Assembly: GCF_014529535.1 (NCBI RefSeq)
Contig: NW_023503293.1
Location: forward strand, 1,830,507 to 1,894,506
Direction: 5' to 3'
Origin: Bradysia coprophila
Lineage: Eukaryota; Arthropoda; Insecta; Diptera; Sciaridae
Length of the DNA: 64,000 nucleotides
Part shown: one piece after another, positions 31,433 through 47,360 of the stretch
Layout: each line of letters opens with the position of its first letter
Position numbering within the stretch: position 1 is the first letter of the stretch
Translations under genes and position numbers: made by a program
Notes under the pieces: model-generated
Databases searched by the model: none
What the model was told of the DNA's origin: nothing
The model's input: only the letters and a program-made list of their open reading frames with translations

Positions 31433-34400
31433 ATTTATGTTGAAACAATCAGTACAAACCACAACAACAGATAAGAAAACAACAATGTGACAGTTGTCTA
31501 TTCCGCACAGTGTTAGAAAGCCGTTTAACTAAATTCTCGTGTTACCTTACCACTATCCGCTCAACGACGGACCTCAATAAGTGAGTGAAGCACCAATATT
31601 ATCTGACCCCAATCCTAATTGCAGAGCTTTTTAATAAACAAATTAATTTTTGCTGGAAATCAGTTCGAATTGGCCTTTAAATTCATTCGCTAAAGAATGT
31701 TAAAGAATGCAAATAAAATAAAATAAATAAAATGAACAAAGTATGTTGTTGACGTCACGATCACTGCACCTTACTATTGACTGAACAAATTAAAATTTTC
31801 TCACTTTTTGTTTTCGGTTTTTGCAGATTTATAATCTGCGAAATAAAGTGATCGGCGCAAAGTCAACGTTTTTAAAATGTGGATCATTGGTTTTTGTCGA
31901 TCCTAGCAAAAAATTGCTGGAATTCCACGAAGCAATAGTTGACAACTTGACGGAAATATAAATTTCCGGACCCACAATGCATGTTATCGGTATTGCTCAG
32001 TCCAGTCATTTTCATGCCAAAGTGGGCTCGTATGCTTTTGTTATTATCACAAAACACATGTGTGATCGAGAATGTATATATAAGAGGCCATTCACAAAAA
32101 TGACGATCTCTGGACCCAATTTTTTGAGAATTTATGAAGCACAAGCTCTTTTCTTACCACCTCCTTCCCTCTAATAATAAGCGTGTGCACTTTGCGAATC
32201 GATACTGGGATACCAGGACACCGCGCTCGTCTGTAACAAACGATTTTACGAATGTCTCAATCAATAAAACTATTTCAAACTTTACTGCCATGTCTTTTTA
32301 AGTTCATTCATTGATATTGAAAACCTCGTATGAACATGAACTAACATTACACACTGATTAATGACCACAAAGCTTTTAATAATACCGAAGACGAAAGGGA
32401 TCGAGTTTCAGCCGAAGGTCCGAAATTTATTCAACGATTCATTTAATCGTGGATCGATTCATTTAATCGTGGATAAACTTGTATAATAGGCTAGTCACAC
32501 GGTGCAAGAACAGTTTTAGCCTTGAAGAAAGTGAAAACTGAACTGAAAGACGTTCGTATTATTTGTTCCTAATAGGAAACGAATATATTTTGGTTGTCTG
32601 TGGCCAGAAAGTGCGTCCCTACCGTGTACACATGACCATTTTACCGCGAAACAGCAAAGCACCATACTGTCTCTCTGGTATATTTTTTGTTTCAACGTGT
32701 GGGACCTTGCCACACACCTCCACAAAAAATGTCCCAGCGAGACAGTAATGTTCTATTACTCACTAAGCCCTTTGGAAATGAGTCATTACATCATTGACAT
32801 GAGCTTTAAAATTCATTTTAAACCGAAGACTTACTGAGTAATATACATTACGATGCTCGGACAACGCAACGTTTTGTGACGCTATTTGTGTTCATAATCT
32901 GCTGACACATTTTATAACCAGAGAAAAACATTTGGTTAAAGACCCGCAAAATAAAATTCCGCGTTTCGACATGTTCAACCGATATTGCTTTTGTTTTAAG
33001 TTTTTAGCGAATTGTAATGGATGGTCGCTCCACTTCTGCGGTATAATTTGATTGTCTTTCTTTTATCTCTTTGTATATTTGTACAATACGTTTTGCCTTC
33101 CTACGAAGTACAATCAATTGAGGAGAGCTATGCACAGTGCATAATGCACTAACCATCACAAAAAGACATTTCTAAAATAAAAAAATTCGGTTCATATCTC
33201 TTCTCAATTAAGATCTGCACAAAAATATGTCAAACAATTAAGGTTGTAATGAATGATATCTGTTGTTAAGTCGAAATGTTCATGTGTCATCTCGATATTG
33301 AAATCGACTTCTCTTTAGGCACATGAGCAATTTTGCGTTGATGGTATCGACAATTATGTTTTCCAGCTTGTGGTAAATATCAAATTACAATGGAAAACGC
33401 AGCATAACTGTCGATTTCATCAATGCACTTCCAAAAATTCGACAAAGATTAATCTAGATCCAGACAAAAAAAAAAAAGGTTTAAACCCAGATCGCTCAAA
33501 CATTACTGTGAAATGAAAAAAAAAAAGAGAAAACCAACAAATAACTTCATAAAACAAAATAAAATTTTAAACCTTGCGCCGGTAAAACAAATTTACTATG
33601 ATGCTCCTAAAGATAATTCACCAGAGTTATTGAATCTTACATTCGGTACAAATTCTTTAAAGCGCTTGTTGGAAGTGTGTGTGGTCTAAATTTTTTGTTT
33701 TTGTTTTGTTTTAGTTAATCGCTACGAAACGAATGAAAGATGTTAGTTTCTGAAGTCATTTGGAGTTTTTTTTCTTTTCATTTTTCGCTATACGTATGTT
33801 TATATGTAGTACAAAGGTTTTTAGAGTCAGGACTGAATATATACCTTAAAAATGTAGATATTTTGGTTCGATTTTAGCCCCGATGTTTGTATCATGTGGA
33901 ATTCGAAGCAGACGGTAAGGGCAAAGTTTTTGTCTATGTTTATAGATACCTAATCTACAAAAAAAAAGTCTGTCCGTCACGTCAATAACTTCAAAAACAC
34001 CCTCTAAATGAAATTTCCAACTTTTCTTCCCCAACAAATAACTATTTCCTCGAAAGTAGTCGAAATTGTGCTTTTATTCAATCGTCGTCAGTTGATGCGA
34101 GATAAATAAATTTTCGTCAAGTTCGAAGATCCGCCTAAGTTTTTTGAGGTTGTAATCCAGGGGAAAGAGTTAATTAAAATCGGGTCAGCCGATTTTGCTA
34201 ATTTTTATTTTATTTGGAAGGTAATCGAATAACGAATAGAATTTTAACTGAGGCCGCTACTCACCTGGATTTTCGTAAATTTTGTTGGTTTAAAATTTTA
34301 AATTAACGTTGTTGGCCTGAGATACTCTTGAACACTAAGTGTTTTTAGGGGCAGAGAAATGCATTATTCGAAGGAGCTTCTTACGGGTTTCCGTAATTGC

Positions 34401-35478
34401 GTTGTTCACAATTTCTAAGTTGTACACATTTCATGAAAATTTCACATGTAGCGGGTCAAGAACGAAATTACAGTTCAGGGCGCACTAGAGCTTGGGACGA
34501 ACTAGGGTTTTAGACGCACTAGGATTTTGGACGTTACAAAGACTACGAACGCTCTAAGGTCACGTACGCAATAGACATATGGGTTCGTGCGGGGGCTGCC
34601 ATCGCAGCGTCTGCTACGGACTCCTCTCACTTTTTTTTTAAATTTATATCGACAATAGGAGGATGCTTCCGAATACCGACATTTATTAAGTGACGGAATG
34701 TATTTTACTGTGTTTTAGTAGCTGAAGAAAAAAGCTGTTAAGGTAACAGGGACAATTTGTGTTTAACACTACAATATTTGAAATTATACGAATTATATTT
34801 AATTAAATTGAAATAAGAAATCAAAATGGCAGACATTTTTGATTGCAGTCCTTAGTTCGTAAATAAATTCAATCCCAAAAATATAATGAAAACAAAAACG
34901 AAGGTTCGACCAAACGGTCCATTAGTTGCAACAAATCGAATCAAATATTTATCATCACTTTATCGTACAATCTGTGTTTTGAAGAACATTTCTTACGGCC
35001 CATCAATCTCACCATCGGTAAATAATGAAGGAAAGAAACGGAAACAAACCAAAAAAAAACGTTGTGTTTGGTGGTGTGGTGACTCATGTTAAAATTCGAA
35101 TAATTCTTTAATTGGAGCTATACAACGAAAAAACCAACATGAAAATCTAATGCAGGAAATCGTTCGATGAAAGAATGTTGTTGGAAGATAATCATTTCGG
35201 TAAATTAGTCAAATTCTAAGAGGATTTTGTTTTTCGGTATTTAAGACCGAATTCGGAACGAGATCAATGAAACTGTCTCAATTATTACCGTCATCAGTGG
35301 CAATTGTGGGAACTATTAACTGCCAGTAAGTCATACTACGGTTATAGTGGTATTCCTTTCATTTTTTTTATGCTCGATGTATATTTCGTATGAATAACAT
35401 AGTTTTGACAGCCTTCAATTGAAAGTAATTAAAACAAACAAACTGCCAGTGTGTTGTGGATCGCAGGCCTCCGGTAAA
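31433..35478. other. Intergenic sequence, no gene seen
   Basis: Short frames only, none recognisable. A small run of three or four 18-base units (GGACGAACTAGGGTTTTA-like, about 34479-34535) is the only local repeat noticed. A lysine-rich 68-codon frame at 34886-35092 has no family resemblance or splice context and is not called. Confidence 0.45.
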
Positions 35479-35621
35479 GTTAGTTTTTCAATCGGACCAA
35501 TTTCTGCCGAGCAATAAGACGTGAAATGAAATCGTGATGTGATCAATACGTAAAAAAATGTTTCCCAAAGTCTTATCGCTTAGCAGATAAGCAGATTTTG
35601 GTCCGATTGAAAAGCTAATTA
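35479..35621. repeat. Foldback sequence with about 25-bp arms
   Basis: AGTTAGTTTTTCAATCGGAC + CAATTT on the left is the near complement of GGTCCGATTGAAAAGCTAAT + T on the right, with inner decayed pairing around GCTAAGCGATAAGAC/GCAATAAGAC. It is probably a short non-autonomous element. Confidence 0.6.
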
Positions 35622-38189
35622 CTGATAGTTTATTTAACCAAAATACGTCGAGGTAAAATTTAATTATTTTCAGGTGACGGGCTGTCAAAGTTATGCTATT
35701 TATAAGCAATATTTTCAAATATTTTCGATATGCTGGATGAGCGTACATCGAGTATGAAAAAACCACAGAAGTACCCCTAATATATTTTTGAATGCCACAT
35801 AATTACATAAGGAGAATACCTTAGTGCTTCAAATTCCTCTTATTTACTGGAAACAGTTTCGTTTGGACATTTTTTTTTCTTTCGAATTCTAACATTTCAC
35901 TGTAACTTGGTAACTTTGTATCACTTCTTGTGCTGTTGTATTCAAGGAATTTGGAAGTTTTTTTTTTTAAATCCAATCTTATCACCGAAGGACATGTGGA
36001 TAATATAACATCATAGCATGTGGTTATTTGACTTGACAGTTGTTGTAAAATGGAAAATACATTATTGAAATGAGTTATCACTAACCCTAAATGATAATTA
36101 GGAGTTCAAAACTGGACTCAAGGAAGGTTTAAAATAGTTATGCAATTTGTTGTACTAGACTGCAATAGTAAAAAATAAAAATGTTCTTTCTTAAGCGCTA
36201 AATGTTCATTCTAGAGCTTCAAAATGTACATGAGATCTCGGAGTCAATTCGTTTGGGTAAATCGCTATTTTATGTCTGTTACAACATACAACTGATCCCG
36301 TAAACTACTGCACTCAATTCACAAGAGCACAAATTTTAATCGTTAATTCGTTTTGAATATTTTAGTCTGAGAAGTTACCCAATACCACCTAAATCCTGTT
36401 TAGTCAAACACCAAAGCCGAATGTAATGTAATCTAAGTGCATGGTAACACATTATCAAATATTATTATATTCCACATTGCCACAGTTTTAAAAAAAGAAA
36501 CAAAAACGAAACGAAGAGGAAAAAAAACCCTTCAAAATCCACAACAAAAATAATTAAAAACGTAAACAAATTGAATGTAAATAAACAAAAATAAAAACTG
36601 AAAATAATCCCAATACTATTAAAACGTACCCACAGTGAATGGCATAACTGGTAAATGTAATTACAAAAATATAACAAGTGAGAATTGACACTTTCAAAGA
36701 GCTTAATTCGTCCATGATACCACCAGAGCTAAATACACACACGCCACTATTATATTATCTCTACGCTTGTAACAGAGATGTTATAAGTTAAGTCGGAAAT
36801 ATCATTTTAATTTTCATCTTCACACCAAACACGATTTCAATTAAGTCGTAATGAAATGGAGTGAAAAATCACTTTCTTATGGCCTCACAGACTTTTGTCT
36901 CCCCCATTCGCAAAACCAAACAATACGTATCGCTGTTCAACAATACACTTCAGTAATTTGAAAAACTACTTTTTACCTGCAATTTTATATTAAAAACGCA
37001 CAAATCCAGTATGAAATGCCAAACATAGGATTTGACTTTGGTTTTAAAATAAAAATAAATTTATTTTTTCACTGAATCGATACGATATGCTCGGATACAT
37101 GGACACGACTAACGAAATATGCGAGTGTAGTGAGAAATTGAGTATAATGATCAAGCAACTGTTCGAAAGAGAATTCGTTATTGATCTGAGACTCTGTACG
37201 TTTTCTGAAGACGTACAGGTATACGTATGTATATATAAATGCACATTAGTATACAGATCGTTCATCGTGCATGTGACTGTATGCTTTGGTTTTCTTAGAA
37301 GAATTTACCTTTTTTTATTCACTAAGATAAACTGAGTTACATACAATGTGTGTGTTCCTTTACATTTATCTGATGGAAAGATCACCGACATTCCTTGTTA
37401 GAAAAGAACGATATGAAATATATTCTATTCGATTTATTTGGAGAGAATCTCTTGTTGTTTATAATCTTCATGTGTAGCAAACGATTTCTTAAACATTGTT
37501 TAAAGTGAGGCTAGGAAGTATGTTCCATGCGAAAAATTAAAACTGACTTCTTCATTCGGATGAATTAAAAAGAAGGCAAAAAGTCAATTCGCTCTTTTCT
37601 TTACCACAGTGGTAGTGATCGTTATGTATACGCCATAGACTGTATGGTTCCAGCTTAAAAGTGAGCAAAAATTAATATATTTGAATAGGGGCAGGGTTAT
37701 CCAATATGCAGTATTCTTATAAGAAAAGGCGGAATGAATACGCGACTAAAATGAGGTAACTCTTGATGCATGAAAACTGCAAGGGCAAGACCAGAAATTG
37801 ATTTAAGTTTTGTTCAGCCGTAGAAGCATGACGTCCATGGTTCAAATCTCATTTGGGTGCAAAGACCACAAAAATTCATGCAAAATTTATCTCAAATAAT
37901 TTCCGGAACACCACCGAAACAACGTAGGTCAGAAATCTTGACAGTGATCTCCGAGCAAATTTAATGTTCTCCCTTGCAAATTGGCATAAAACTTGCCACC
38001 GATTTTTGTATTATACCAAAAAATGAAAAGTTCTCTCCCAATCTCCATAATGTTTGCTAGTCTGCTACGCAATATTTTTGTGCCATGCGAAGCAATACAA
38101 AATTGGAAATAAAAACTTAATTTCGATCTGAGAGGCGTCTGGCAAAAGAGTGACAAGAGAGATCTGTTAAATCAGGAAAAAGACTCAAA
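35622..38189. other. Intergenic sequence, no gene seen
   Basis: No supported ORF. Sequence at about 37780-37870 contains a GGTTCAAATCTC word like a tRNA B box but no matching cloverleaf, and nothing else could be assigned. Confidence 0.45.
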
Positions 38190-38642
38190 ATACTGACACG
38201 ATTGGCCAGTAAAAAATGGGGACCGTGCAGGGTCATGTGGGCTGTCATTAGAGAGGTAATTGCATGTACTTTCGGGAGAAATGGAGTCTTATTGGGCTTA
38301 AAATTCATCCACACTGAAATATGTGCAGTTGAAGTTTCCAACCGAAACAGACTGAAAACATCCACTTTTCATACAGGAATTTCTCCAGTTACACGAAACG
38401 TACATGGTCGTGTGGGGTTTCATTAAAAAGGCAATTTTATGTTGTTTGATGGCAAATAGGCTTTTACGAAGTTTGGTGGCATCTACGATGAAATATAAAC
38501 AATTGAACATTTCAATTTCTCATATTTCATAATTGCGTCCAAATCCCTGAAACAAAACAAATTGCCTTTCTGATGACACCCCACACGATCATGTACGGTT
38601 CGTCTAACTGGAGAAATTTCTGTAAGAAAAGTGCATGTTTTT
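38190..38642. repeat. Inverted repeat pair with arms of about 75 bp, plus a third copy
   Basis: From 38354, AAACATCCACTTTTCATACA then GGAATTTCTCCAGTTACACG and GTACATGGTCGTGTGGGGTT are matched in reverse by the segment ending at 38642 (ACACCCCACACGATCATGTA, then AACTGGAGAAATTTCTGTAA). A partial third copy lies at about 38200-38290 (GGTCATGTGGGCTGTCATTA) and a fourth at about 49660-49780. It is a dispersed repeat present here as a foldback pair. Confidence 0.6.
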
Positions 38643-40070
38643 GGCTTTTGATCACCTTCCACTAGCCACAGAAGCTTCGAAGAATTTTTTTGAAAGTTGT
38701 TTTGGCTTCTAGAGTCGAATAATTTTCTGGACACAAATAAGAAATTCCTCTTGAAAATTAGTCCGATTTCGGTAAGCTGTTTTCAAGAAGAATCCCCCTG
38801 TGTTCATCTCGCCTCGAGGATCGCTCCAGAATTTTCTATTCCTCCCCTTGTTAAACAAATAATCTCTAAATCAATGTACTCAGTACTCAACATGTTCTCC
38901 TACTGACAAATACATGAATTGGATTGAAATAGAATCGACGATGCAAAAGGTGAACGAAAAGAGGAGCCCAGTGTTTTGATGTCCAGTACTACACTTAATT
39001 TTTTACATTGTTAAAGTGGATCTAGGAACTCAGTATTTTCTAGATTTCTTAAAAGGTGAGCAACGAGTCCAATTCAATGAATTGTGAACCTCAGTGAACC
39101 TTACACAATCCCAACTTTATTAATTTCAGCGGTCAATAGACAATGCCTTTTAATAAGTCGCAATAACACGCTTGAATTTGCATGGCTTTTAATGGCGTGA
39201 GTCAAGTGCATTTAAAAATAGTATTTTTCATGACACTTCGTTCGGGCTACAACTTGCGAAATTATCCTAAAATTTACCGTCCACAACAGATACGCAAATA
39301 ACTATTGCGCACACTCATTTAAGGGTGCAAAAGTCTTCACATAAAATACAAGTTAACGACGTTAAGTCTTTGACTTATGGAATTATGGATAGTGATTAAC
39401 GTAGGTAGCCTGTGTGTAGTGTATAGCTGCTTAGAGTTCGTATCTCAGTTGTTAGTTAGGTGTACCGAATTTCACTGATGAAGAAATATTTCTAAATATC
39501 AACGTCTTCGACAGCATTTTTTCTGTGACTAACATTGACAACAAGTGGTTTATTGATATAAATAAAAACAAGCAAAAATGTAATCTGCTCTCCAAAGAAC
39601 ACGCTTAGAAACTATCTGTATCGGTGTAATCCTTACAGTAAGTGATCGAGTAATGTTTATAATTTACACAAATAAACGAACGAAAAAAAACAAGAAAACT
39701 TTTACCTGCACTGCACCAAGTCACCAAAAAAAGTAATTCCAAAAAGGCGAACAATCTTAACAAATTGAAATATTCACTAAATAGACTAAAATTACGAGAA
39801 ACAATTTTTTAATTCGGCTACTGTTATCATTCATGTAATTTTGGATATTGGCCATCACAATCTACCGGATGGATTTAGTGAAACATTAATTTTTCTTTTA
39901 TTTTAACACGAAAATAAATAAACAGAAAACCAAAACATGTACACACTTGACAAAGAATGAATAATTACTGTTCGATCATGACAGATCAGTGACGTTTGAA
40001 TGTATGTACTAGATCAGTGTTCACATCGACTCCATCTTGTCCATTCAAGCTGTGCGTCTCGTTCAAGGTA
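38643..40070. other. Intergenic sequence with one repeat fragment
   Basis: About 39230-39315 is a fragment of the GGGCCGAAAATGAGG family best seen at 23.1-23.6 kb. No gene is supported elsewhere. Confidence 0.45.
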
Positions 40071-40420
40071 GATCTCTTCCAAGTGCAGGTGTAAAGTGCA
40101 GTTTACTGTCAAACGTCATCCACAGAGCCATAATCTCAACGCTTTTCCACAGAGTGTTATGATGAAAGAGAAGAAGATATTTTGACAATTATTACCCCAA
40201 GGCAAGTTAAAATAAACTGGTCTTCGGTCCTCTTGCTCTCAACGTACCACGTTGAAAGAGAAGTAAATACTTTGACAAGTACTCCAAGGCAAGTTAAAAT
40301 AAGTAGTATTCCATTTTCTCGCTCTGATCATAACATTCTATACATTTTGTCAACAAGATTGTTTGGTTATGTTGTCTGTGTATGACGATTGACATTTCGA
40401 TGTTGCACTTGGAAGAGACC
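40071..40420. mobile_element. 350-bp TIR element with an internal duplication
   Basis: Left end GATCTCTTCCAAGTGCA (40071-40087) and right end TGCACTTGGAAGAGACC (40404-40420) are inverted, one mismatch within the shared stretch. A following GTCAAACGTCAT / ATGACGATTGACAT pair extends the symmetry. Inside, GAAAGAGAAG...ATTTTGACA...CAAGGCAAGTTAAAATAA occurs twice in direct orientation (about 40163-40216 and 40251-40300). No coding capacity. Confidence 0.65.
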
Positions 40421-40559
40421 TATAGTGAAGAGATAATTTTCTTAACATATACGTAATCCGAATCAGATGCTGCACATGTTTTGCAACATTAAAGTTTGAG
40501 GCAAACGCCATCTCTTCTTTTCATAAAAACATACAAAGACACACACGTCTGAATGACGT

Positions 40560-40780
40560 TAATAATAAAAACCCATAAAGGGTTTAGGGCTAGACCATTA
40601 GATAAAATGGCTGTAATGTGATGAGAGCTACCGCTTAAGATTGATTATATTGTGTGTTTTAACTCATACAACGAAAACAAGTCATCTATCTTTACGAAAG
40701 AAATGCAGTGCCTACTGTGACTTCATCAGCCTCCAAATATTTCTTATGCTCATGCTAGGAGCAGTGCGTTGGTCATCGCC
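40560..40780 (+). repeat. Dispersed repeat C, copy 1
   Basis: It shares GAGCTACCGCTTA, TTTTAACTCATACAACGAAA, CAGTGCCTACTG and TTCATCAGCCTCC in the same order with 52355-52500. A shorter match (ATCCGAATATTTTCTATG...GTGCAGTGCT) occurs near 60260-60300. Non-coding. Confidence 0.65.
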
Positions 40781-42274
40781 ATTTCATTAGATACATGGGC
40801 ACACCACGCTTTTCGCACAAAATAATTCACCTTCTATGATTAGGTTGTCTTTGTATGGAAACGTGTTGTAGTCCATGCATCCGTATTGATGCGGTCTCCC
40901 CAACAGTTTACTGGCATAATTTTTTCAACTTTCTCTTCAAGGCTGTATGGTTTTTATACTGTTCGAGATCTATGTAGCATATTTTCTCCTCATCATTGGA
41001 TGCAGCCTCGGCTCATGTAAGGGTTAGTTGGTAATGTTATTTCGGAAAAGTTCTGAAAATTCTTTTCAAAAATTTTTAAGATTTTTTTTAGAAATATTCA
41101 CAATTCACTCGAATTTCACTCGCAATTTAAACTCTGAAGCGCGTTAACGGCGTGTATAAAATCAATGAAAGTAGATAAAATGCCTGCTTACTTATTCGTT
41201 TTTGTAACTTTTCACTCAGATTCATAAATTAGAGACCAACGACAGAATTAATAGCAAGTCCTAAGTCCATAAGTGTTGCTGCAAAATTTGAGTCTGATTA
41301 CAGTCATTGCATCTCAAAATTGCGCAAAAATTTTGCTTCATATGTTTTCAGTGTTTCACAGACATTTTCGCATTTTATTGCAAAATTAGCACATTTTGTC
41401 ACGTGATAAGCATTCTATCAAAAACACGCTACATATACATATGTGTACGATTTATATGACTGGTAAATAGGTAGCAAAAGTTCACTTATAGTGATAGTTA
41501 TTTGTTTACCAAGAGGAAAAAATCGAAAATTTCAATAAGGAAGTTTCGAATTTCCTATTTTTTCCTGAAGTTTGCAAACAAACATAAAACACAAACGTTA
41601 ACAAATCTTCAACAAAAAATTTGACATTTCGGGGGTCATTGAAGACGCACGGCATATAATTGGTACATTCATTTATTGAATTTTCGGAAATTCATCTACA
41701 TTTACGAAATTTACCTAAAAATCAAATTCGGTAAATTTCTGGAATTTTCGATAAAGTTTGGTAAATTTCAGCAAATGAATTTACCGATTTACCAGCCTTG
41801 CTGAATAGAGTGGGGAGAAAATGAACTTGTTCTACACTGAATTGTCATTTCTCAGAGTGATATAAATGTCATCACTGTCAGATTCATTATTATTGATATT
41901 GTGACTCTAACGCCCAAAATTTGCATGGGCCACTGTACTGGACATGTCAGCTCTCGAGCGTAAATTTAGAACTCTTGCCGTCTTTGGCGATAACTTACGG
42001 TTTAAAATACTTAATAAGTTAGTTCACATTATAAATGCGCAGCCAAATTTGAATTTTGAGTGAAAAAATGCGTTTCAACGCTTTAAAAATATCGTGATTG
42101 GGGTGATTTAGTTAGGCACTTCTCACTTTAAATTTTTTATTTTCACTGCAATTAGGTCATGAGTTTGTCTGAAAGTCTTTCAATAATCTTCATAAAAGGG
42201 CCATTAGACAGAGCCCAAAAATCGTTTCGTGGACGACATGAGTGCTCTGATAATTCAAAAAGGAACGTGAGAAA
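40781..42274. other. Intergenic sequence, no gene seen
   Basis: AT-rich sequence with short unsupported frames and no clear structure. Confidence 0.45.
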
Positions 42275-42420
42275 GTTTTTTTTTTAACGCAGCGTTAAAT
42301 CGTCCCATATTCATATAAGGAAGCGTTGAGATTTATTTTTTCGTTCACTTTTCGGTCACTCGTTCACTTAAAATTCAAATTCTACAACGCACTTACAGCG
42401 TGAATTCACACCACGCGCAA
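42275..42420 (-). repeat. Dispersed repeat D, uninterrupted copy
   Basis: Read on the minus strand it contains TAGAATTTGAATTTTAAGTG followed by AACGAGTG and, further on, GGGACGATTTAACGCTGCGT. The same order, split by a 443-bp insertion, occurs at 54905-55470. A cluster of AACGCACTTACAGCGTGAAT also matches 55485-55503. This copy shows the pre-insertion state of the hAT target. Confidence 0.7.
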
Positions 42421-42705
42421 AGTGGTTCATCACGAAGCGAAATGGAGAATTCCGAGTAGGGCTTGTGGGAATTTCCTATTTTTTTCCCTCGGTAAACAAA
42501 TAATCATTAAAATTGACTCATATCTAGAACCGGACAGCATTCTCTGCACGGTGAACTTTTGCAAGTACATTAGAATTGTTAGGTGTGCCGAACTTTCACT
42601 TCTTTGTTTTCCAGCTGATAGACTATGGAAATGTGGTGCTGATTAGAGGCCACAGGCAGTAATTACATCTGAATGTCCAATTATTCGTTCATATTAAAGA
42701 TTTAA

Positions 42706-42711
42706 TTTATT
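42706..42711 (-). terminator. Polyadenylation signal of Spg7
   Basis: AATAAA on the minus strand lies 34 bases after the Spg7 stop codon. Confidence 0.6.
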
Positions 42712-42744
42712 CCAAAATTCTAACAATTTTCTATCACTGGCGCA

Positions 42745-45512
<2,768 letters not shown>

Positions 45513-45572
45513 TTCGATTTAAGAAATCATTAACTAAATAAAAATATCTTCGATTCAGTCAATTGTTTTGAC

Positions 45573-45640
45573 AGTAACATTGTATGTCACAGATGTCATG
45601 TGTGTCACATCTTGTGTCACAAACGTCACAAAGGAATATG
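45573..45640 (-). promoter_or_regulatory. TGTCACA cluster upstream of Spg7
   Basis: Within about 60 bases, starting about 60 bases 5' of the Spg7 ATG, TGTCACA or a one-base variant occurs four or five times (ATGTCACAG, GTGTCACAT, TGTGTCACAA, CGTCACAAA). It could be a binding-site cluster or a short tandem expansion. The role is unknown. Confidence 0.35.
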
Positions 45641-46302
45641 AACAATGAGCCGTAAAAATATGTAAAAAAGGTGGTTAGGTTCTGAAAGTAAGTTGATGAT
45701 ATCACGATCTATTTTCTCTATACAACCGTTATGATCGTTGTTCTAATCAACGCGGGACCTTTAACTTTTATATGAAAATTCAGAATTCCATCACAGCCGC
45801 TGTAATAGTGAATAATTTTTAACCATTCTTTATCTAACAAGTTAGAAGAGAACGTTTAGAAAGATTCACTGAACCATTCCAATTCTATTTTTGGTGCAAT
45901 TCGCCTTGTGGTCTTAACTTTCCCCGTTACAACGTTCTGGAGGCTTATCGAACCGCTATGCCGTTTGTTACATGAGGAATCTTTCATTGCCTGATATTTT
46001 AATTACAATTGTGAAATCCAAGATGAAAATGAGAAAAATCGGTTAAGTAGATTCCAGGGACTAATTATAGGAATGTTATTCTTAAATTTTTTTTAGGAAA
46101 TTCTTAAATTTTTAAGAATTAAATTCCTAAAAATAGTCTCTGGTAGTTCTGGAGATATGTTGGCTATTTTGAAAGTCTGGTCAAGATTTTTCGCATATAA
46201 GTATTTACGGATGTATAAAGCGTACGCACGTTTACTTATCGCGCAAATGAGAGATATTGACCACACCAACCGAGGTAGAAAAGTTTTTGAAAATCGGTAC
46301 AC
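45641..46302. other. Intergenic sequence, no gene seen
   Basis: A small palindromic run, AATTCTTAAATTTTTAAGAATT, lies at about 46100-46123. Nothing else is assigned. Confidence 0.45.
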
Positions 46303-47040
46303 TGGATCATCAGCTAGAGCCCTTAAAGTGAGTGTAAATCGGCCGTAGAATGATAGGTGCTAGTTTTTGCGTTAACTAAAGCAAAAAGATGTTTTTTAAA
46401 AAAATCAGTGGTTTCCAAGTTGCGTCACTTCTCATAGACCACCGTCTTTCTAGTTCTAGGTTTCTGAAGGTTTCTTAGGTTTTTTTGTTACTTTCTGGAC
46501 TTTTGGCATGTCGGTTCCCAAAATTCTAGCATGGTCCCACATGTTCCCAGTTCTAATATTCAAGGATTTTGAAGGATATTTTGAGGTTTTTGTTCTAAAC
46601 TTTGGGATTATTGAGGAGGAAATATTTTGGATTTGGTTCCTAAAACTCCACCATCCCACATGATTCACCGGCTTCCCACTTGTATCATTTAAGGAAAACG
46701 AAGGATTTTTGTTAGATTTTGGGTGCCTTTTTGGGATTATTCACGTGGCAATGTATTTGTTCCCAAAATTCCGTCCATGGTCTCCAGTCTTGTAGAATTC
46801 GCACGGATATAAAGGATTTGTGATTTTTTTTGGATCCCTTCTGTAGTTTTGGGATTGTTAAAATGGTAAAAGGTTGGTTCCTAAGAATCCATCATAAAAT
46901 GGCAAGGAGTGGTTTTTGCTCTATTTTTGGAGGACTAACAAGTTCTGTAAAGTTTTACGTGTCGCTTTTGGGTAGTTGGACTGAGGCTGTTGCTCTAGAA
47001 CCACAAGTGATTTTTCCTAGTTTTTGTTTTATTTGAAAAG
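46303..47040 (+). repeat. Dispersed repeat, copy 2 (pairs with 815-1540)
   Basis: It begins ACTGGATCATCAGCTAGAGC and contains GGCCGTAGAATGATAGG, repeated CCAC-ATGATTCACC-TTCCCACTTGTA blocks and GGATCCCTTCTGTAGTTTTG, in the order seen in copy 1. It lies about 45 kb from copy 1 in the same orientation. The subrepeats inside are diverged. Confidence 0.6.
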
Positions 47041-47360
47041 TACTTCGTCAGGGCTGTCGTAATTGCGCTCAACGCAATTTCTAGGATTTATACTTTTTGG
47101 CGCATAGAGTTATGGCTATATGGGCCTGTACGGTCGCATGTTCACTCGTTTTTTAATCAATTCAGTTTAAATTATAACAAACGTATTTCCTCCAAGGACT
47201 CGGTAAACGAGTTTTTATTATATTTGGTGGCGTTGAAGAAAATGCTTCTTTGTATTCAAAAATAATTTAACTTTTATTTTCTTTGTTAAAAATAGGAAAT
47301 TTAAAAATATTAACAAAAAATGTAATGCACAAACGTATATACACACAGCCACCAAAATAC
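47041..47360. other. Spacer 3' of the cuticular protein gene
   Basis: It holds a minus-strand AATAAA at 47273-47278, about 83 bases past the cuticular protein stop and likely its polyadenylation signal. Nothing else is seen. Confidence 0.5.

Noticed and set aside
34886-35092. 68-codon Lys-rich small protein
   Set aside because: No homology is recognised, no splice or promoter context is seen, and the composition is typical of chance frames in A-rich DNA.
37780-37880. tRNA gene
   Set aside because: A GGTTCAAATCTC word resembles a B box, but no acceptor stem or anticodon arm can be drawn.
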